A DNA stretch of 64,000 bases from Geodermatophilus ruber (GTDB taxonomy: Bacteria > Actinomycetota > Actinomycetes > Mycobacteriales > Geodermatophilaceae). The DNA lies in the NCBI RefSeq assembly GCF_900114385.1, contig NZ_FOSW01000013.1, positions 62,001 to 126,000 on the forward strand, in the 5' to 3' direction. Position 1 is the stretch's first letter. Each line of letters starts with the position of its first letter. Shown here one piece after another: positions 1 to 7,739 of this stretch. The position numbers and the translations under genes were made by a program. A model generated the notes under the pieces. The model was given only the letters and a program-made list of their open reading frames with translations, ran no database searches and was not told the origin of the DNA.

Positions 1-660
1 CTCGCGCGGGCGGGCCTGCCCCAGCAGGATCTCCAATCGGTGCTCGACTTCCTGTCCGGCAACGTCAACTTCTTCCTGACGTTGGGGATGGCCGCCGGCA
101 AGGCCACGTTGGATGCCGCCGCCACGATCCAGGACGGTTCGGTCGTCACGTGCATGACCCGCAACGGGCGGGAATTCGCCATCCGGGTCAGCGGGCTCGG
201 CGACCGCTGGTTCACCGGCCCGCTGGACCAGCTCGAGACCTTGTACTTCCCCGGCTACTCCGATGCGGACGCCTGTCCCGACACCGGCGACAGCGCGATC
301 ATCGAGGCATACGGATTCGGGGGCCCGGTGGCGGTCGCCGCACCGGCCGTGCAGCAACTGGTGGGAACGGGCGAGGGCGGCTTCGCCGAGGCGCTGGCCA
401 CCAGCGAGGAGCAGGCGGAGATCTTCGTCGGGAGCAATCCGAACATGCCGATTCCCAACTGGGACTTCCGGGGTGTGCCCGTGGCGATCGACATCCGCAA
501 GGTCGCGGAGACGGGGATCGCACCGCTGATCACCACCGCCGTCATGCACAAGAAGGCCGGGGTCGGCCAGGTGGGGGTCGGGAAGGTCCGCGCCTCCATG
601 CCGTGCTTCACCGCGGCCCTCGAGGCACTCGCGGAGGCTCATGGGGCGGCGCCGCGCTGA
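1..660 (+). CDS. DUF1116 (AllG/YlbE-like) protein, 3' part
   Basis: The frame is already open at base 1, so the N-terminus lies outside the window and about 219 C-terminal residues are visible. FLSGNVNFFLTLGMAAGKA near the visible start, the glycine-rich YGFGGPVA and the PNMPIPNWDFRG stretch identify the DUF1116 family. Members (YlbE, renamed AllG) normally sit beside FdrA/AllF and AllH and have been linked to oxamate carbamoyl transfer at the end of anaerobic allantoin breakdown; the partners, if present, must lie upstream, outside the window. The 3' end overlaps the convergent methyltransferase gene by 22 bp. Family assignment is firm; the substrate is inferred from family knowledge. Confidence 0.82.
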   Translation, partial: LARAGLPQQDLQSVLDFLSGNVNFFLTLGMAAGKATLDAAATIQDGSVVTCMTRNGREFAIRVSGLGDRWFTGPLDQLETLYFPGYSDADACPDTGDSAIIEAYGFGGPVAVAAPAVQQLVGTGEGGFAEALATSEEQAEIFVGSNPNMPIPNWDFRGVPVAIDIRKVAETGIAPLITTAVMHKKAGVGQVGVGKVRASMPCFTAALEALAEAHGAAPR

Positions 661-1652
661 GAATCAGCGGCCCCCGGGCCGGGATCGGCCGGTGCGGGCA
701 CCTGCGGCGGATCACCGGCGCAGAGGATGACGTCCTGGCCGCCGTACCGCTCCTTGAGCCGCACGGTGGCCAGCGCGCCGGGATCGAGCGCGACCAGCCG
801 CTCGCGGGTCACCGCGTAGCACCGGTAGCCGTCCTGCCGGCACAGCTCGGCGAGCAGGGTGCGCAGCCGCACGGTGCCGGGCAGGACCTCGACGAACAGG
901 GTCGGCCGCCGCTCGGCCAGGTGGTCGCGGCAGGCCGCGAGCAGTGCGTGCTCCTGGCCCTCGACGTCCAGCTTGATCAGGTCGGTGCCCGCCACCAGCC
1001 GCCGGACGTCGACCGCCGGCACGTCGATCGCGGCGGTGACGTTCCGGGCCATGTCCTCCGGCAGCTCGGTGCCCGGGGCCAGGAAGGCGACGGTCGGCGT
1101 GGCCAGCTGCTCGGCGGGCACCAGCAGCCGCACCGAGGCGGGCGCCGGGTCGGCGACGGCGGCGGCGACGACGAGCTCCACGGAGGTGATCCGGTTCAGG
1201 GCGAGGTTGGCCCGGCAGATCCGCGCGGAGAGGGGGTGCGGCTCCACCGCCACGTGCCGGCCCCCCGGCGCGGCCCGGCCGGCCTGGACGGCGAAGTACC
1301 CGACGTTCGCGCCCAGCTCCAGGCTCGACCGCGCGGCGCGGCAGCAGGAGCGCCACCAGGGCAGCAGCTCGGGTTCCCAGCCCTGCACCCCGTACCAGTA
1401 GAGCTGGGCCAGCACCAGCGAGTCGGCGGCGACGAGCTCCAGGTCCGGGTCGTCGACCAGCCGGAAGGTCGACACCGATCGCGGGATGCCGCCCTCCCGC
1501 AGCGCGCGCAGCAGCGCCCGGCGCACCCGGCCGGGCGGCGGGGAGGAGGGGAGCGGCCGCCGAAGCGCGTCGGCGACCGGCAGCGGTAGCCGGCCCACGA
1601 CCGCCCGGGCCGCCGCCCGCGCGACCGGCCGGATCGGGGGAGGCCGGATCAT
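639..1652 (-). CDS. FkbM-family SAM-dependent methyltransferase
   Basis: A 337-residue protein with a class I SAM-binding motif (LELGANVGYFAVQAG), an acidic motif II (AVEPHP) and the FkbM hallmark KLDVEGQE further on. FkbM enzymes usually O-methylate sugars or polyketide hydroxyls. The ATG start overlaps the stop of the upstream glycosyltransferase in an ATGA arrangement, so the two are almost certainly translated together, and the substrate is probably the glycosylated product of that enzyme. The first 40 residues are Arg/Pro-rich, with no signal peptide. It ends convergently against the DUF1116 gene. Confidence 0.85.
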   Translation of the reverse strand: MIRPPPIRPVARAAARAVVGRLPLPVADALRRPLPSSPPPGRVRRALLRALREGGIPRSVSTFRLVDDPDLELVAADSLVLAQLYWYGVQGWEPELLPWWRSCCRAARSSLELGANVGYFAVQAGRAAPGGRHVAVEPHPLSARICRANLALNRITSVELVVAAAVADPAPASVRLLVPAEQLATPTVAFLAPGTELPEDMARNVTAAIDVPAVDVRRLVAGTDLIKLDVEGQEHALLAACRDHLAERRPTLFVEVLPGTVRLRTLLAELCRQDGYRCYAVTRERLVALDPGALATVRLKERYGGQDVILCAGDPPQVPAPADPGPGAADSQRGAAP

Positions 1653-2707
1653 CGCCCGGCCACGACGCGCAGCTCCGCGACCAGCTGCGCGGCGGTCTGC
1701 GCCCACGTCGGGAAGGCCCTCGCCCGCCGGGCGGCGGCGGCTCCCATCCGCCGGCGCAGCGCCGCGTCGTCCACGAGCCGGCGCAGCGCCGCGGTGAGCG
1801 CGGGCACGTCGCCCGGCGGGACCACCAGCCCCTCCTCGCCGTCCCGCGCCAGGTGCGGCAGGTTGCCGGCGGCGTACCCCACTACCGGCAGGCCGGCCGC
1901 CATCGCCTCCCCGTACACCGTGCCGTAGGGCTCCCGGGTGCTGGCCAGCGCGAAGACGTCCGCGGCGGCGTAGAAGGCGGCGACCCCGGCGGCCGGCAGC
2001 GGGCCGTGGACGACGACCCGCCCGGCCAGGTCGGGCGCGGCCAGCCGGCGCCGGACCCGGGCCGCGTATCCCGGCTCGGCGTCGGGGTCGCCGACCAGGT
2101 GCAGCGTGCCGGCGTCCCCCGGCAGCCGGCCGACCGCATCGAGCAGGTCGAGCAGGCCCTTGCGCGCCACCCAGTTCCCGACCGACAGCAGGGCCGCGCG
2201 GCAGCCGGACCGCAGGTCGCCGGGAGGTTCGCCGGGCGCCGGGGCCACGTCCCGGCCCGGCGGGACGACGCGCAGCCGGTCGCGGGGGAGCCCCGCGGCC
2301 GCCAGGTCGTCGGCGAGCGCCGCGCTGGCGGCCAGCAGCGGGTCCGCGGTCCGGTAGGCCCACCGGTCGAGCAGCGCCTGCGACGCGGCGCGGACCCCGT
2401 CCGAGTCGATCCCCCCGGGTGGCTGGTGCAGGATCGCGGCCACCGGGACGGCGGGCCGCCGCAGCGGCAGCCAGGGGGCGAGGTACCCGGCGGCGATGCT
2501 GTCCAGCAGGAGGACGTCGGGGCGCTGCCGGGCCACCCGCCGCAGCACCAGCGGGCCGGCGGCCACCGGCAGCGGGTACGGCGCGGCCGGCACGGAGACG
2601 AACCGCACCCGGGCGCCGAACCGGGGCGCGAGCGCGGCGATCCGCCGGTGGTAGAGGTAGCCGCCGGTGAGCGTGGCGGGGTCGCCGAGGGTCACCAGCG
2701 AGACCAT
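1649..2707 (-). CDS. GT4-type glycosyltransferase
   Basis: A 352-residue GT-B fold enzyme. The N-terminal Rossmann half starts MVSLVTLGDPATLTGGYLYH; the C-terminal half has LLSVGNWVARKG and the nucleotide-sugar-binding block EPYGTVYGEAMAAGLPVVGY with the paired glutamates of retaining GT4 enzymes. It should move an activated sugar onto a small-molecule or envelope acceptor in the cytoplasm. The ATG lies only 6 bp from the start codon of the divergent glycosyltransferase, so its promoter and ribosome site must lie inside the opposite gene. It is coupled downstream to the FkbM methyltransferase. Donor and acceptor sugars cannot be read from the sequence. Confidence 0.87.
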   Translation of the reverse strand: MVSLVTLGDPATLTGGYLYHRRIAALAPRFGARVRFVSVPAAPYPLPVAAGPLVLRRVARQRPDVLLLDSIAAGYLAPWLPLRRPAVPVAAILHQPPGGIDSDGVRAASQALLDRWAYRTADPLLAASAALADDLAAAGLPRDRLRVVPPGRDVAPAPGEPPGDLRSGCRAALLSVGNWVARKGLLDLLDAVGRLPGDAGTLHLVGDPDAEPGYAARVRRRLAAPDLAGRVVVHGPLPAAGVAAFYAAADVFALASTREPYGTVYGEAMAAGLPVVGYAAGNLPHLARDGEEGLVVPPGDVPALTAALRRLVDDAALRRRMGAAAARRARAFPTWAQTAAQLVAELRVVAGR

Positions 2708-2713
2708 CAGTGC

Positions 2714-3817
2714 ATGCGGATCGTCCACGTCGCCCCCACCCCGTTCGGTGCCGGCGGGCTGTTCGGCGGCGGGGAACGCTATCCGGTCGAGCTCGCCCGC
2801 GCCCTGGCTCCGCACGCGGAGGTCGAACTGGTCACCTTCGGGCCCCGTCCCGGGCAGCGCCGCGACCCCTCCGGGCTGCGGGTCCGCACCCTGCGCCCGC
2901 TCGGGCACGGGCGCGGGCACCCGGTCCACCCGCTGGCGCCACAGCTGGCGTGGGCGCTCGACGGCGTCGACGTCGTCCACACCCACCACACCCGCAGCGC
3001 CCCGAGCCGGGTGGCGGCGCTGGCCGCGCGGCTGCGGGGGCAGCGGCTGGTGACCACCGACCACGGGCTCGGCGGGGGCGGGTGGCTCGGCCTGCTGCCG
3101 GCGCTGTTCGATCGGTTCCTCACGGTGTCGCGGTTCTCCGCCGCGGTGCTCGGCGTCCCGGCCGCGCGCACGCGGGTGATCTACGGCGGGGCCGATCCGC
3201 ACCGGTTCAGCCCCGATCCGGAGGTCCGCCGCGACGGCGTGCTCTTCCTCGGGCGGATCACCCCGCACAAGGGGATCGACGTGCTGGTCCGGGCGCTGCC
3301 GGCCGGCGCGCGGCTCACCGTGGCCGGCACCGGCGGGCACGACGCGCGCCCGCCGGCGCGGGGCTACCCGGTGCTGCTGCGCGAGCTCGCCGGCGGGAAG
3401 GACGTCGCCTTCGCCGGGGCGGTGCCCGACGCCGCCCTGCCCGCGCTGCACCGCGGCGCCGCGGTGTTCGCGCTGCCCACCGTCGCACGGGACTGCTACG
3501 GCCGGTCCTTCGCCATCTCCGAGCTGCTGGGCCTGTCCGTGCTGGAGGCGATGGCCAGCGGCACGCCGGTGGTCGCCAGCCGTCTCGACGGGTTGCCGGA
3601 GGTGGTCCGGGACGGGGAGACCGGGTTCCTGGTGACCCCGGGCGACGTCGACGAGCTCCGCGACCGCCTGGCCCAGCTGCTGGCCGACCGGGCGCTGGCC
3701 GCGCGCATGGGGGCGCGCGCCCGCGAGCTGGTGCGCGAGCGGTTCACCTGGGCGGCCTGCGCGCAGCGGTGCCTGGCCGCCTACGAGGAGCTGGCCCCGT
3801 CGAGCACGGCGGTGTAG
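2714..3817 (+). CDS. GT4-type glycosyltransferase
   Basis: A 367-residue GT-B glycosyltransferase starting MRIVHVAPTPFGAGGLFGGG, the usual glycine-rich acceptor loop. The C-terminal half carries FLGRITPHKGIDVLVRAL and the donor-site block LEAMASGTPVVASRLDGLPE. ATG at 2714 is preferred over GTG at 2710 because it gives the canonical N-terminal beta strand. It diverges from the other glycosyltransferase, and its 3' end overlaps the convergent pterin-synthase homologue by 37 bp. Two glycosyltransferases and a methyltransferase beside pterin/riboflavin-type enzymes suggest a diglycosylated, methylated metabolite; that is inference from context. Confidence 0.87.
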   Translation: MRIVHVAPTPFGAGGLFGGGERYPVELARALAPHAEVELVTFGPRPGQRRDPSGLRVRTLRPLGHGRGHPVHPLAPQLAWALDGVDVVHTHHTRSAPSRVAALAARLRGQRLVTTDHGLGGGGWLGLLPALFDRFLTVSRFSAAVLGVPAARTRVIYGGADPHRFSPDPEVRRDGVLFLGRITPHKGIDVLVRALPAGARLTVAGTGGHDARPPARGYPVLLRELAGGKDVAFAGAVPDAALPALHRGAAVFALPTVARDCYGRSFAISELLGLSVLEAMASGTPVVASRLDGLPEVVRDGETGFLVTPGDVDELRDRLAQLLADRALAARMGARARELVRERFTWAACAQRCLAAYEELAPSSTAV

Positions 3818-4170
3818 CCGCCGAACGCCGTCGGGGACTCCCAGACGCGCACGGCCAGCGTGACCCCCGGCAGCCGGCCGAGCGCGGTCGCGAGCTGCCC
3901 GTGCACCCACCGCGCGAACACCTCGACGGTCACCGCCGCCACGTCCGGCAGCACGCGGTCGAGGTCCGCGCCGTCGACCCGGGCGGCGGCCTCGCCCAGC
4001 GCGCCGTCCAGCAGGTCCAGATCGACGACCATGCCGCGCTCGTCGAGGTCGTCCCGGCGGACGACGACGTCGAGCCGGTAGTCGTGCGCGTGCCGCTCGC
4101 CCTCCGGGGGCGGCAGGCCCGGCATGACGTGGAACGCTCTCACCTGCCGCGCTGTCCCGGTCTCGTACAT
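3781..4170 (-). CDS. 6-pyruvoyl-tetrahydropterin synthase / QueD homologue with Glu at the catalytic Cys position
   Basis: A 129-residue T-fold protein, the normal size of 6-pyruvoyl/6-carboxy-tetrahydropterin synthases. Zinc-ligand histidines appear at H14 (RAFHVM) and in the HAHDY motif (H27, H29). In QueD and PTPS the catalytic cysteine lies four residues before the first His of HxH; here that position is Glu23 (PPEGERHAHDY). A Glu there defines the PTPS-III type of Plasmodium and some bacteria, which releases 6-hydroxymethyl-dihydropterin instead of the pyruvoyl product. The start at 4170 (MYETGTARQV) is chosen because the homologous core begins there. Its start is 4 bp from the stop of the upstream dehydrogenase, so they form one operon. 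Family is clear, the reaction uncertain. Confidence 0.8.
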   Translation of the reverse strand: MYETGTARQVRAFHVMPGLPPPEGERHAHDYRLDVVVRRDDLDERGMVVDLDLLDGALGEAAARVDGADLDRVLPDVAAVTVEVFARWVHGQLATALGRLPGVTLAVRVWESPTAFGGYTAVLDGASSS

Positions 4171-4174
4171 GCGG

Positions 4175-5179
4175 TCATGGATAGCGCAGCGCGACGTGCA
4201 GCACACCGGGTTCGCGGCCGTCGAGCGCTGCGTAGGCCAGGGCCGCCTCCTCGAAGTCGAACTCGGTCGTGGCCAGCGCGGCCAGCGGCAGCTCGCCGAG
4301 CAGCGCGCCGGCCGCCCGGCGGCGGCGGGGGATGTCCCAGCGGTCGCCGAGCCGGGCCGGGACGGTCGACACCTGGCTGCTGCGGAGCGTCAGCCGGCGG
4401 CGGTGGAACGCACCCCCCAGCGGCAGGGCCACCGGCTGCTCCCCGTACCAGGACCCGACCAGGACGGTGCCCTCGTGGGCGAGCAGGGGCAGCGCGCCGG
4501 CCAGGGCCGCGGGGGAGCCGGACAGCTCGACCACCAGCGGCACGCCGCCGGGCGGCAGCCCGGCGAGCAGGTCCTCGGGGGCGACCGCCGGGAGGCCGAG
4601 CGCGCCCGCCAGCTCCCGGCGCTCCTCCAGCGGATCGGCGGCGAGCACCGTGGCGCCGGCCCGCTGCAGCAGCAGCGCCGTGAGGACCCCCACCGCGCCG
4701 AGCCCCAGGACGGCGACGGTCTCGTGCGCCACCTGGCCGGCGTCGAGGCTGAGCTGCAGGGCGGTCTCGACCAGCGGGAACAGCGTGGCCGCGCGCGGAT
4801 CGGTGCCCTCGGGGAGCACCACGACGTCGTCCTCGGCCACCACGAACCGGTCCTGGTGCGGGTGGAAGGCGAAGACCGTCGTCCCGGCCGGGACCGCTGC
4901 GGTGCCGAGCTCCACCTCGCCGACACAGCTGTAGCCGTACGGGAACGGGTAGCGGAAGCTGCCGCCCAGCGCGCCGAGCCGCTCGTCCAGCGGCAGATCC
5001 GGGTCCAGCAGCCCGCGGTAGCAGAGCAGCTCGGTGCCGGTGCTGATCCCCGAGAACCGGGTGCGCACGACCAGCCGGCCGGGGCCGGGCTCCGGGAGGT
5101 CGACCGGCGCCAGCCCCACGCGGCGCGGGGCGAGGAACAGCAGTCGGCGGGCGGACAGGCCTCTCACCTCCCGGCGCAT
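4175..5179 (-). CDS. MDR-family dehydrogenase lacking zinc ligands (BchC-like)
   Basis: A 334-residue medium-chain dehydrogenase/reductase. The Rossmann motif VLGLGAVGVLTALLLQ is intact, so NAD(P) binding is expected. The usual zinc sites are absent: the CGSD position reads ISTGTE, the GHE position reads GYS, and the four structural cysteines are missing. SGISTGTE and the PYGYSCVGEV stretch resemble the BchC-like branch. It probably oxidises or reduces a hydroxyl or keto group of the cluster product. ATG at 5179 (MRREVRGL) is preferred; an in-frame start at 5266 would run into the divergent ribA-type gene. It shares a 74-bp divergent promoter region with that gene. Confidence 0.8.
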   Translation of the reverse strand: MRREVRGLSARRLLFLAPRRVGLAPVDLPEPGPGRLVVRTRFSGISTGTELLCYRGLLDPDLPLDERLGALGGSFRYPFPYGYSCVGEVELGTAAVPAGTTVFAFHPHQDRFVVAEDDVVVLPEGTDPRAATLFPLVETALQLSLDAGQVAHETVAVLGLGAVGVLTALLLQRAGATVLAADPLEERRELAGALGLPAVAPEDLLAGLPPGGVPLVVELSGSPAALAGALPLLAHEGTVLVGSWYGEQPVALPLGGAFHRRRLTLRSSQVSTVPARLGDRWDIPRRRRAAGALLGELPLAALATTEFDFEEAALAYAALDGREPGVLHVALRYP

Positions 5180-5253
5180 CGGAGCACGTCGATCCGGGCT
5201 GCGCGACGGTAGCGTGCTATCCCCTTGCCGCGTGCGAGGGAGGAGACGGGCGC

Positions 5254-6612
5254 ATGGTCCATCCACCGCTGCAGGCCGGCGGGGCGGCCCCCCGCGAAGT
5301 GGCCTCCGTGGCGCTGCCGACGCCCTACGGCCAGTTCCAGGCCCGCGCGTTCGAGACCGCCACCGGGCACGTCCACCTCGCGCTGGTGTTCGGTTCGGTC
5401 GGCGACGGGACCTCGTTGCTGACCCGGCTGCACTCCGAGTGCCTGACCGGGGACGCGATCGGCTCCCTGCGCTGCGACTGCGGGGTCCAGCTGCGCACCG
5501 CGCTGCGCGCGGTCGCGGCCGAGGGCCGCGGCGTCGTCCTCTACCTCAACGGCCACGAGGGCCGGGGCATCGGGCTGGTGGACAAGCTGCGGGCCTACGT
5601 GGAGCAGGACGCCGGGGCCGACACCGTCGACGCCAATCTGCGGCTGGGCCTCCACGTGGACCTGCGCGACTACGGCGACGCCGCGGCGATCCTGAGCGCC
5701 CTGGGCGTCGCCTCGGTCCGGCTGCTGTCCAACAACCCGGCGAAGGCCGACGCGCTGCTGCGGCACGGGATCGCGGTGGAGTCCCTGCGGTCGCTGAGCA
5801 CCGCAGCGCACCGGCGCAACCGCGCCTACCTGGAGACCAAGCAGGTGCGGCTCGGCCACCGGCGGCCCACCGGCGAGCAGCTGACCGAGGTGCCGGGCAC
5901 CCCGGTCGACGTCGGCGCCCTGCTCGGCCCGCTGCGCCCGCTCGCCGACCGGCCGAGGGTGGTGCTCAAGTACGCCCAGACGCTCGACGGGCGGATCGCG
6001 ACGCGCACCGGCGACGCACGGTGGATCAGCGGGGAGGCCGAACGCCGGGTGGCGCACGCGATGCGCGCCGGCTGCGACGCGGTGCTGGTGGGGGCCCGCA
6101 CCGTGCTGCAGGACGATCCGCAGCTCACGGTGCGGATGGTCCCCGGCGCCTCACCGCTGCGCGTCGTCCTCGACACCCGCCTGCGCACGCCGCTGAGCGC
6201 GAAGGTGCTCTCCGACGACGCCGCCACCCTCATCCTGTGCGGGCCGGGCGCCGACCCGGCACGCCGCCGCGGCCTGGTGGCGGGAGGGGCGACCGTGCGC
6301 GAGGTCGCCGGCGGGCCCTCCGGGCTGCGGGTCGACGCGGTGCTGCGGCTGCTCCGCTCGCTCGGGGTCGTCTCCCTCCTCGTCGAGGGCGGCGGCCGGG
6401 TCATCACCTCGATGCTGCGCGCCGCAGCGGTCGACCGCGTGGTGGTGTCGCTGGCGCCCATGATCCTCGGGGCAGGCGTGGACGCGGTCGGGCCGCTCGG
6501 GACCACCCGCGTCGCCGACGGCGTGCGGCTGGTCAACCGTTCGGTGTACCTCGCCGGCGACGACGTCCTGCTCGGCTACGACGTGCACCCCGCCCCCGCC
6601 GAGCTGCCCTGA
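5254..6612 (+). CDS. GTP cyclohydrolase II - RibD C-terminal reductase fusion
   Basis: A 452-residue two-domain protein. Residues about 15-205 are GTP cyclohydrolase II: zinc cysteines C63, C74 and C76 (HSECLTGD and SLRCDCG), GHEGRGIGL, and the catalytic Tyr115 in KLRAY, so the full ring-opening reaction from GTP is expected. Residues about 235-445 are the RibD C-terminal (DHFR-like) pyrimidine reductase domain with KYAQTLDGRIA, WISG and LLVEGGGR. The RibD deaminase domain and the RibB domain are absent, unlike the housekeeping RibBA/RibD arrangement. A good ribosome site (gagggaggag) precedes ATG 5254. With the neighbouring pterin-synthase homologue and glycosyltransferases this looks like a specialised pathway rather than riboflavin supply. 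Confidence 0.88.
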   Translation: MVHPPLQAGGAAPREVASVALPTPYGQFQARAFETATGHVHLALVFGSVGDGTSLLTRLHSECLTGDAIGSLRCDCGVQLRTALRAVAAEGRGVVLYLNGHEGRGIGLVDKLRAYVEQDAGADTVDANLRLGLHVDLRDYGDAAAILSALGVASVRLLSNNPAKADALLRHGIAVESLRSLSTAAHRRNRAYLETKQVRLGHRRPTGEQLTEVPGTPVDVGALLGPLRPLADRPRVVLKYAQTLDGRIATRTGDARWISGEAERRVAHAMRAGCDAVLVGARTVLQDDPQLTVRMVPGASPLRVVLDTRLRTPLSAKVLSDDAATLILCGPGADPARRRGLVAGGATVREVAGGPSGLRVDAVLRLLRSLGVVSLLVEGGGRVITSMLRAAAVDRVVVSLAPMILGAGVDAVGPLGTTRVADGVRLVNRSVYLAGDDVLLGYDVHPAPAELP

Positions 6613-6660
6613 TCCCGTGCTCCGCCGGCCCCCTCCGGGCCGCGTCGGCCTCACCCTCCG

Positions 6661-6693
6661 GACGGTCCCTGTCACGCAGCTGTGCGGACCGTC
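6661..6693 (+). terminator. possible hairpin terminator after the RibA-RibD fusion gene
   Basis: GACGGTCC at 6661-6668 pairs perfectly with GGACCGTC at 6686-6693 around a 17-base loop, 49 bases after the stop codon. There is no U tract, which is common in such GC-rich genomes. It may instead be a structured leader for the next gene, which starts 136 bases downstream. Confidence 0.4.
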
Positions 6694-6828
6694 GGGCTGT
6701 CCTGGGGATCCGGCGGGCACCGCGCGGCGGAGCGGACACTGGGTTCACGGGCATCTCCCAGCCCGGGCACGGGAGCCGAGCAGCTCCCGCGCGCACCGTC
6801 GTCCTCCGACCGCACAGGAGGGACGCAG

Positions 6829-7497
6829 ATGCAGACCGACGCCTCCGGGACCCGCCGCAACCGTCCGGCGCCCTCCCGGGACCACGGCACGCGCTCCCTG
6901 GTCCTCATCGGGGGCCTGCCCGGCGCCGGCAAGACGATGCTGCTCTCGGCTCTCCTCGGCAGCTCCCCGCCCGGCGTGGTGACGGTCGACTCCGAGCAGG
7001 TGGCCGCCCGGCTGCGCGCGGCCGGGATCGGGCTGCCGTACCGCCTGCTGCGGCCGCTGGTGCACCTCTGGCACCGGCTGCGGGTCGGCCGGGCGATCCG
7101 CGGCCCGACCCCGGTCGTGGTGGTCACCGATCCGATGACCAGCCCCCACCGGCGCACGGCCCTGCTGCGTGCCGCCGCCCGCGCCGGCCGGGCGGTCCGG
7201 CTCGTGCTCGTCGAGGCCACGCCCGAGGAGGCCTTCGGCGGTCAGCTCACCCGCGGCCGCGCCCTGACCTCCCGGGCGATGCGCCGGCACACGCGCCGCT
7301 GGGCGGATCTCCTGGCGGCGGCCCGTTCCGCCGACGGCGTCCCCGGCATCCCCGACACCGTCGTCGTCCGGCGGGCCGAGGCCGGCCGGCTCGGTCTCCG
7401 CGACCTCCTGGGGCAGGGCGCGGAGGGGCTCGGACGTGGTGCACCCGCCGAGCGCCTCACCGCAGCGGGACGAGACCCGACCCGTAGGCCGCGATGA
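6829..7497 (+). CDS. P-loop NTPase (AAA_33-like), unknown role
   Basis: A 222-residue protein with Walker A GGLPGAGKT near residue 27, followed by VTVDSEQVAARL, the layout of small P-loop kinases and AAA_33/zeta-toxin-like proteins that bind a nucleotide and phosphorylate a small molecule. A possible Walker B strand is VVVVTDPM; an arginine-rich lid region (ALTSRAMRRHTRRWADLL) follows. The last 30 residues are low-complexity. ATG 6829 follows a clear ribosome site (aggaggg). It is codirectional with the RibA-RibD gene but 216 bp away, so membership of that cluster is uncertain. No substrate can be assigned. Confidence 0.75.
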   Translation: MQTDASGTRRNRPAPSRDHGTRSLVLIGGLPGAGKTMLLSALLGSSPPGVVTVDSEQVAARLRAAGIGLPYRLLRPLVHLWHRLRVGRAIRGPTPVVVVTDPMTSPHRRTALLRAAARAGRAVRLVLVEATPEEAFGGQLTRGRALTSRAMRRHTRRWADLLAAARSADGVPGIPDTVVVRRAEAGRLGLRDLLGQGAEGLGRGAPAERLTAAGRDPTRRPR

Positions 7498-7739
7498 CCG
7501 CCCGAGTGCGGGAAGGTCAGGCTGTCCCCGCGGGCGATCAGGCGGACGGCGTCCACGATCCCAGCGGCATCCGGATCTCCATCAGCACCACGTCGGGCCG
7601 CAGGGAGGGTCGCCGGGTGGGTGCTCCGTCGTCGCGACGCGTGACACGGGGGCGCCGCTCGGTCCGGGCGTGCCTGCGCCCCCGCCGGCGGGGTCGCGCG
7701 GCGGGGTCGGCGGTATCGGGGGTTCGGGTGGTTCGGGGG

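Noticed and set aside
5180..5253. FMN riboswitch before the RibA-RibD gene
   Set aside because: Only 74 bp are available and none of the conserved FMN-element sequences is present; an ordinary promoter and ribosome site are seen.
5551..5577. GHEGRGIGL instead of RQEGRGIGL in GTP cyclohydrolase II
   Set aside because: First taken for an active-site change, but the GHEGRGIGL form is usual in many bacterial and plant enzymes; the catalytic Tyr and zinc Cys are normal.
7498..7739. Small gene in the gap between the P-loop and HNH genes
   Set aside because: Frames there are short, with no ribosome site and no typical codon pattern; convergent gap only.
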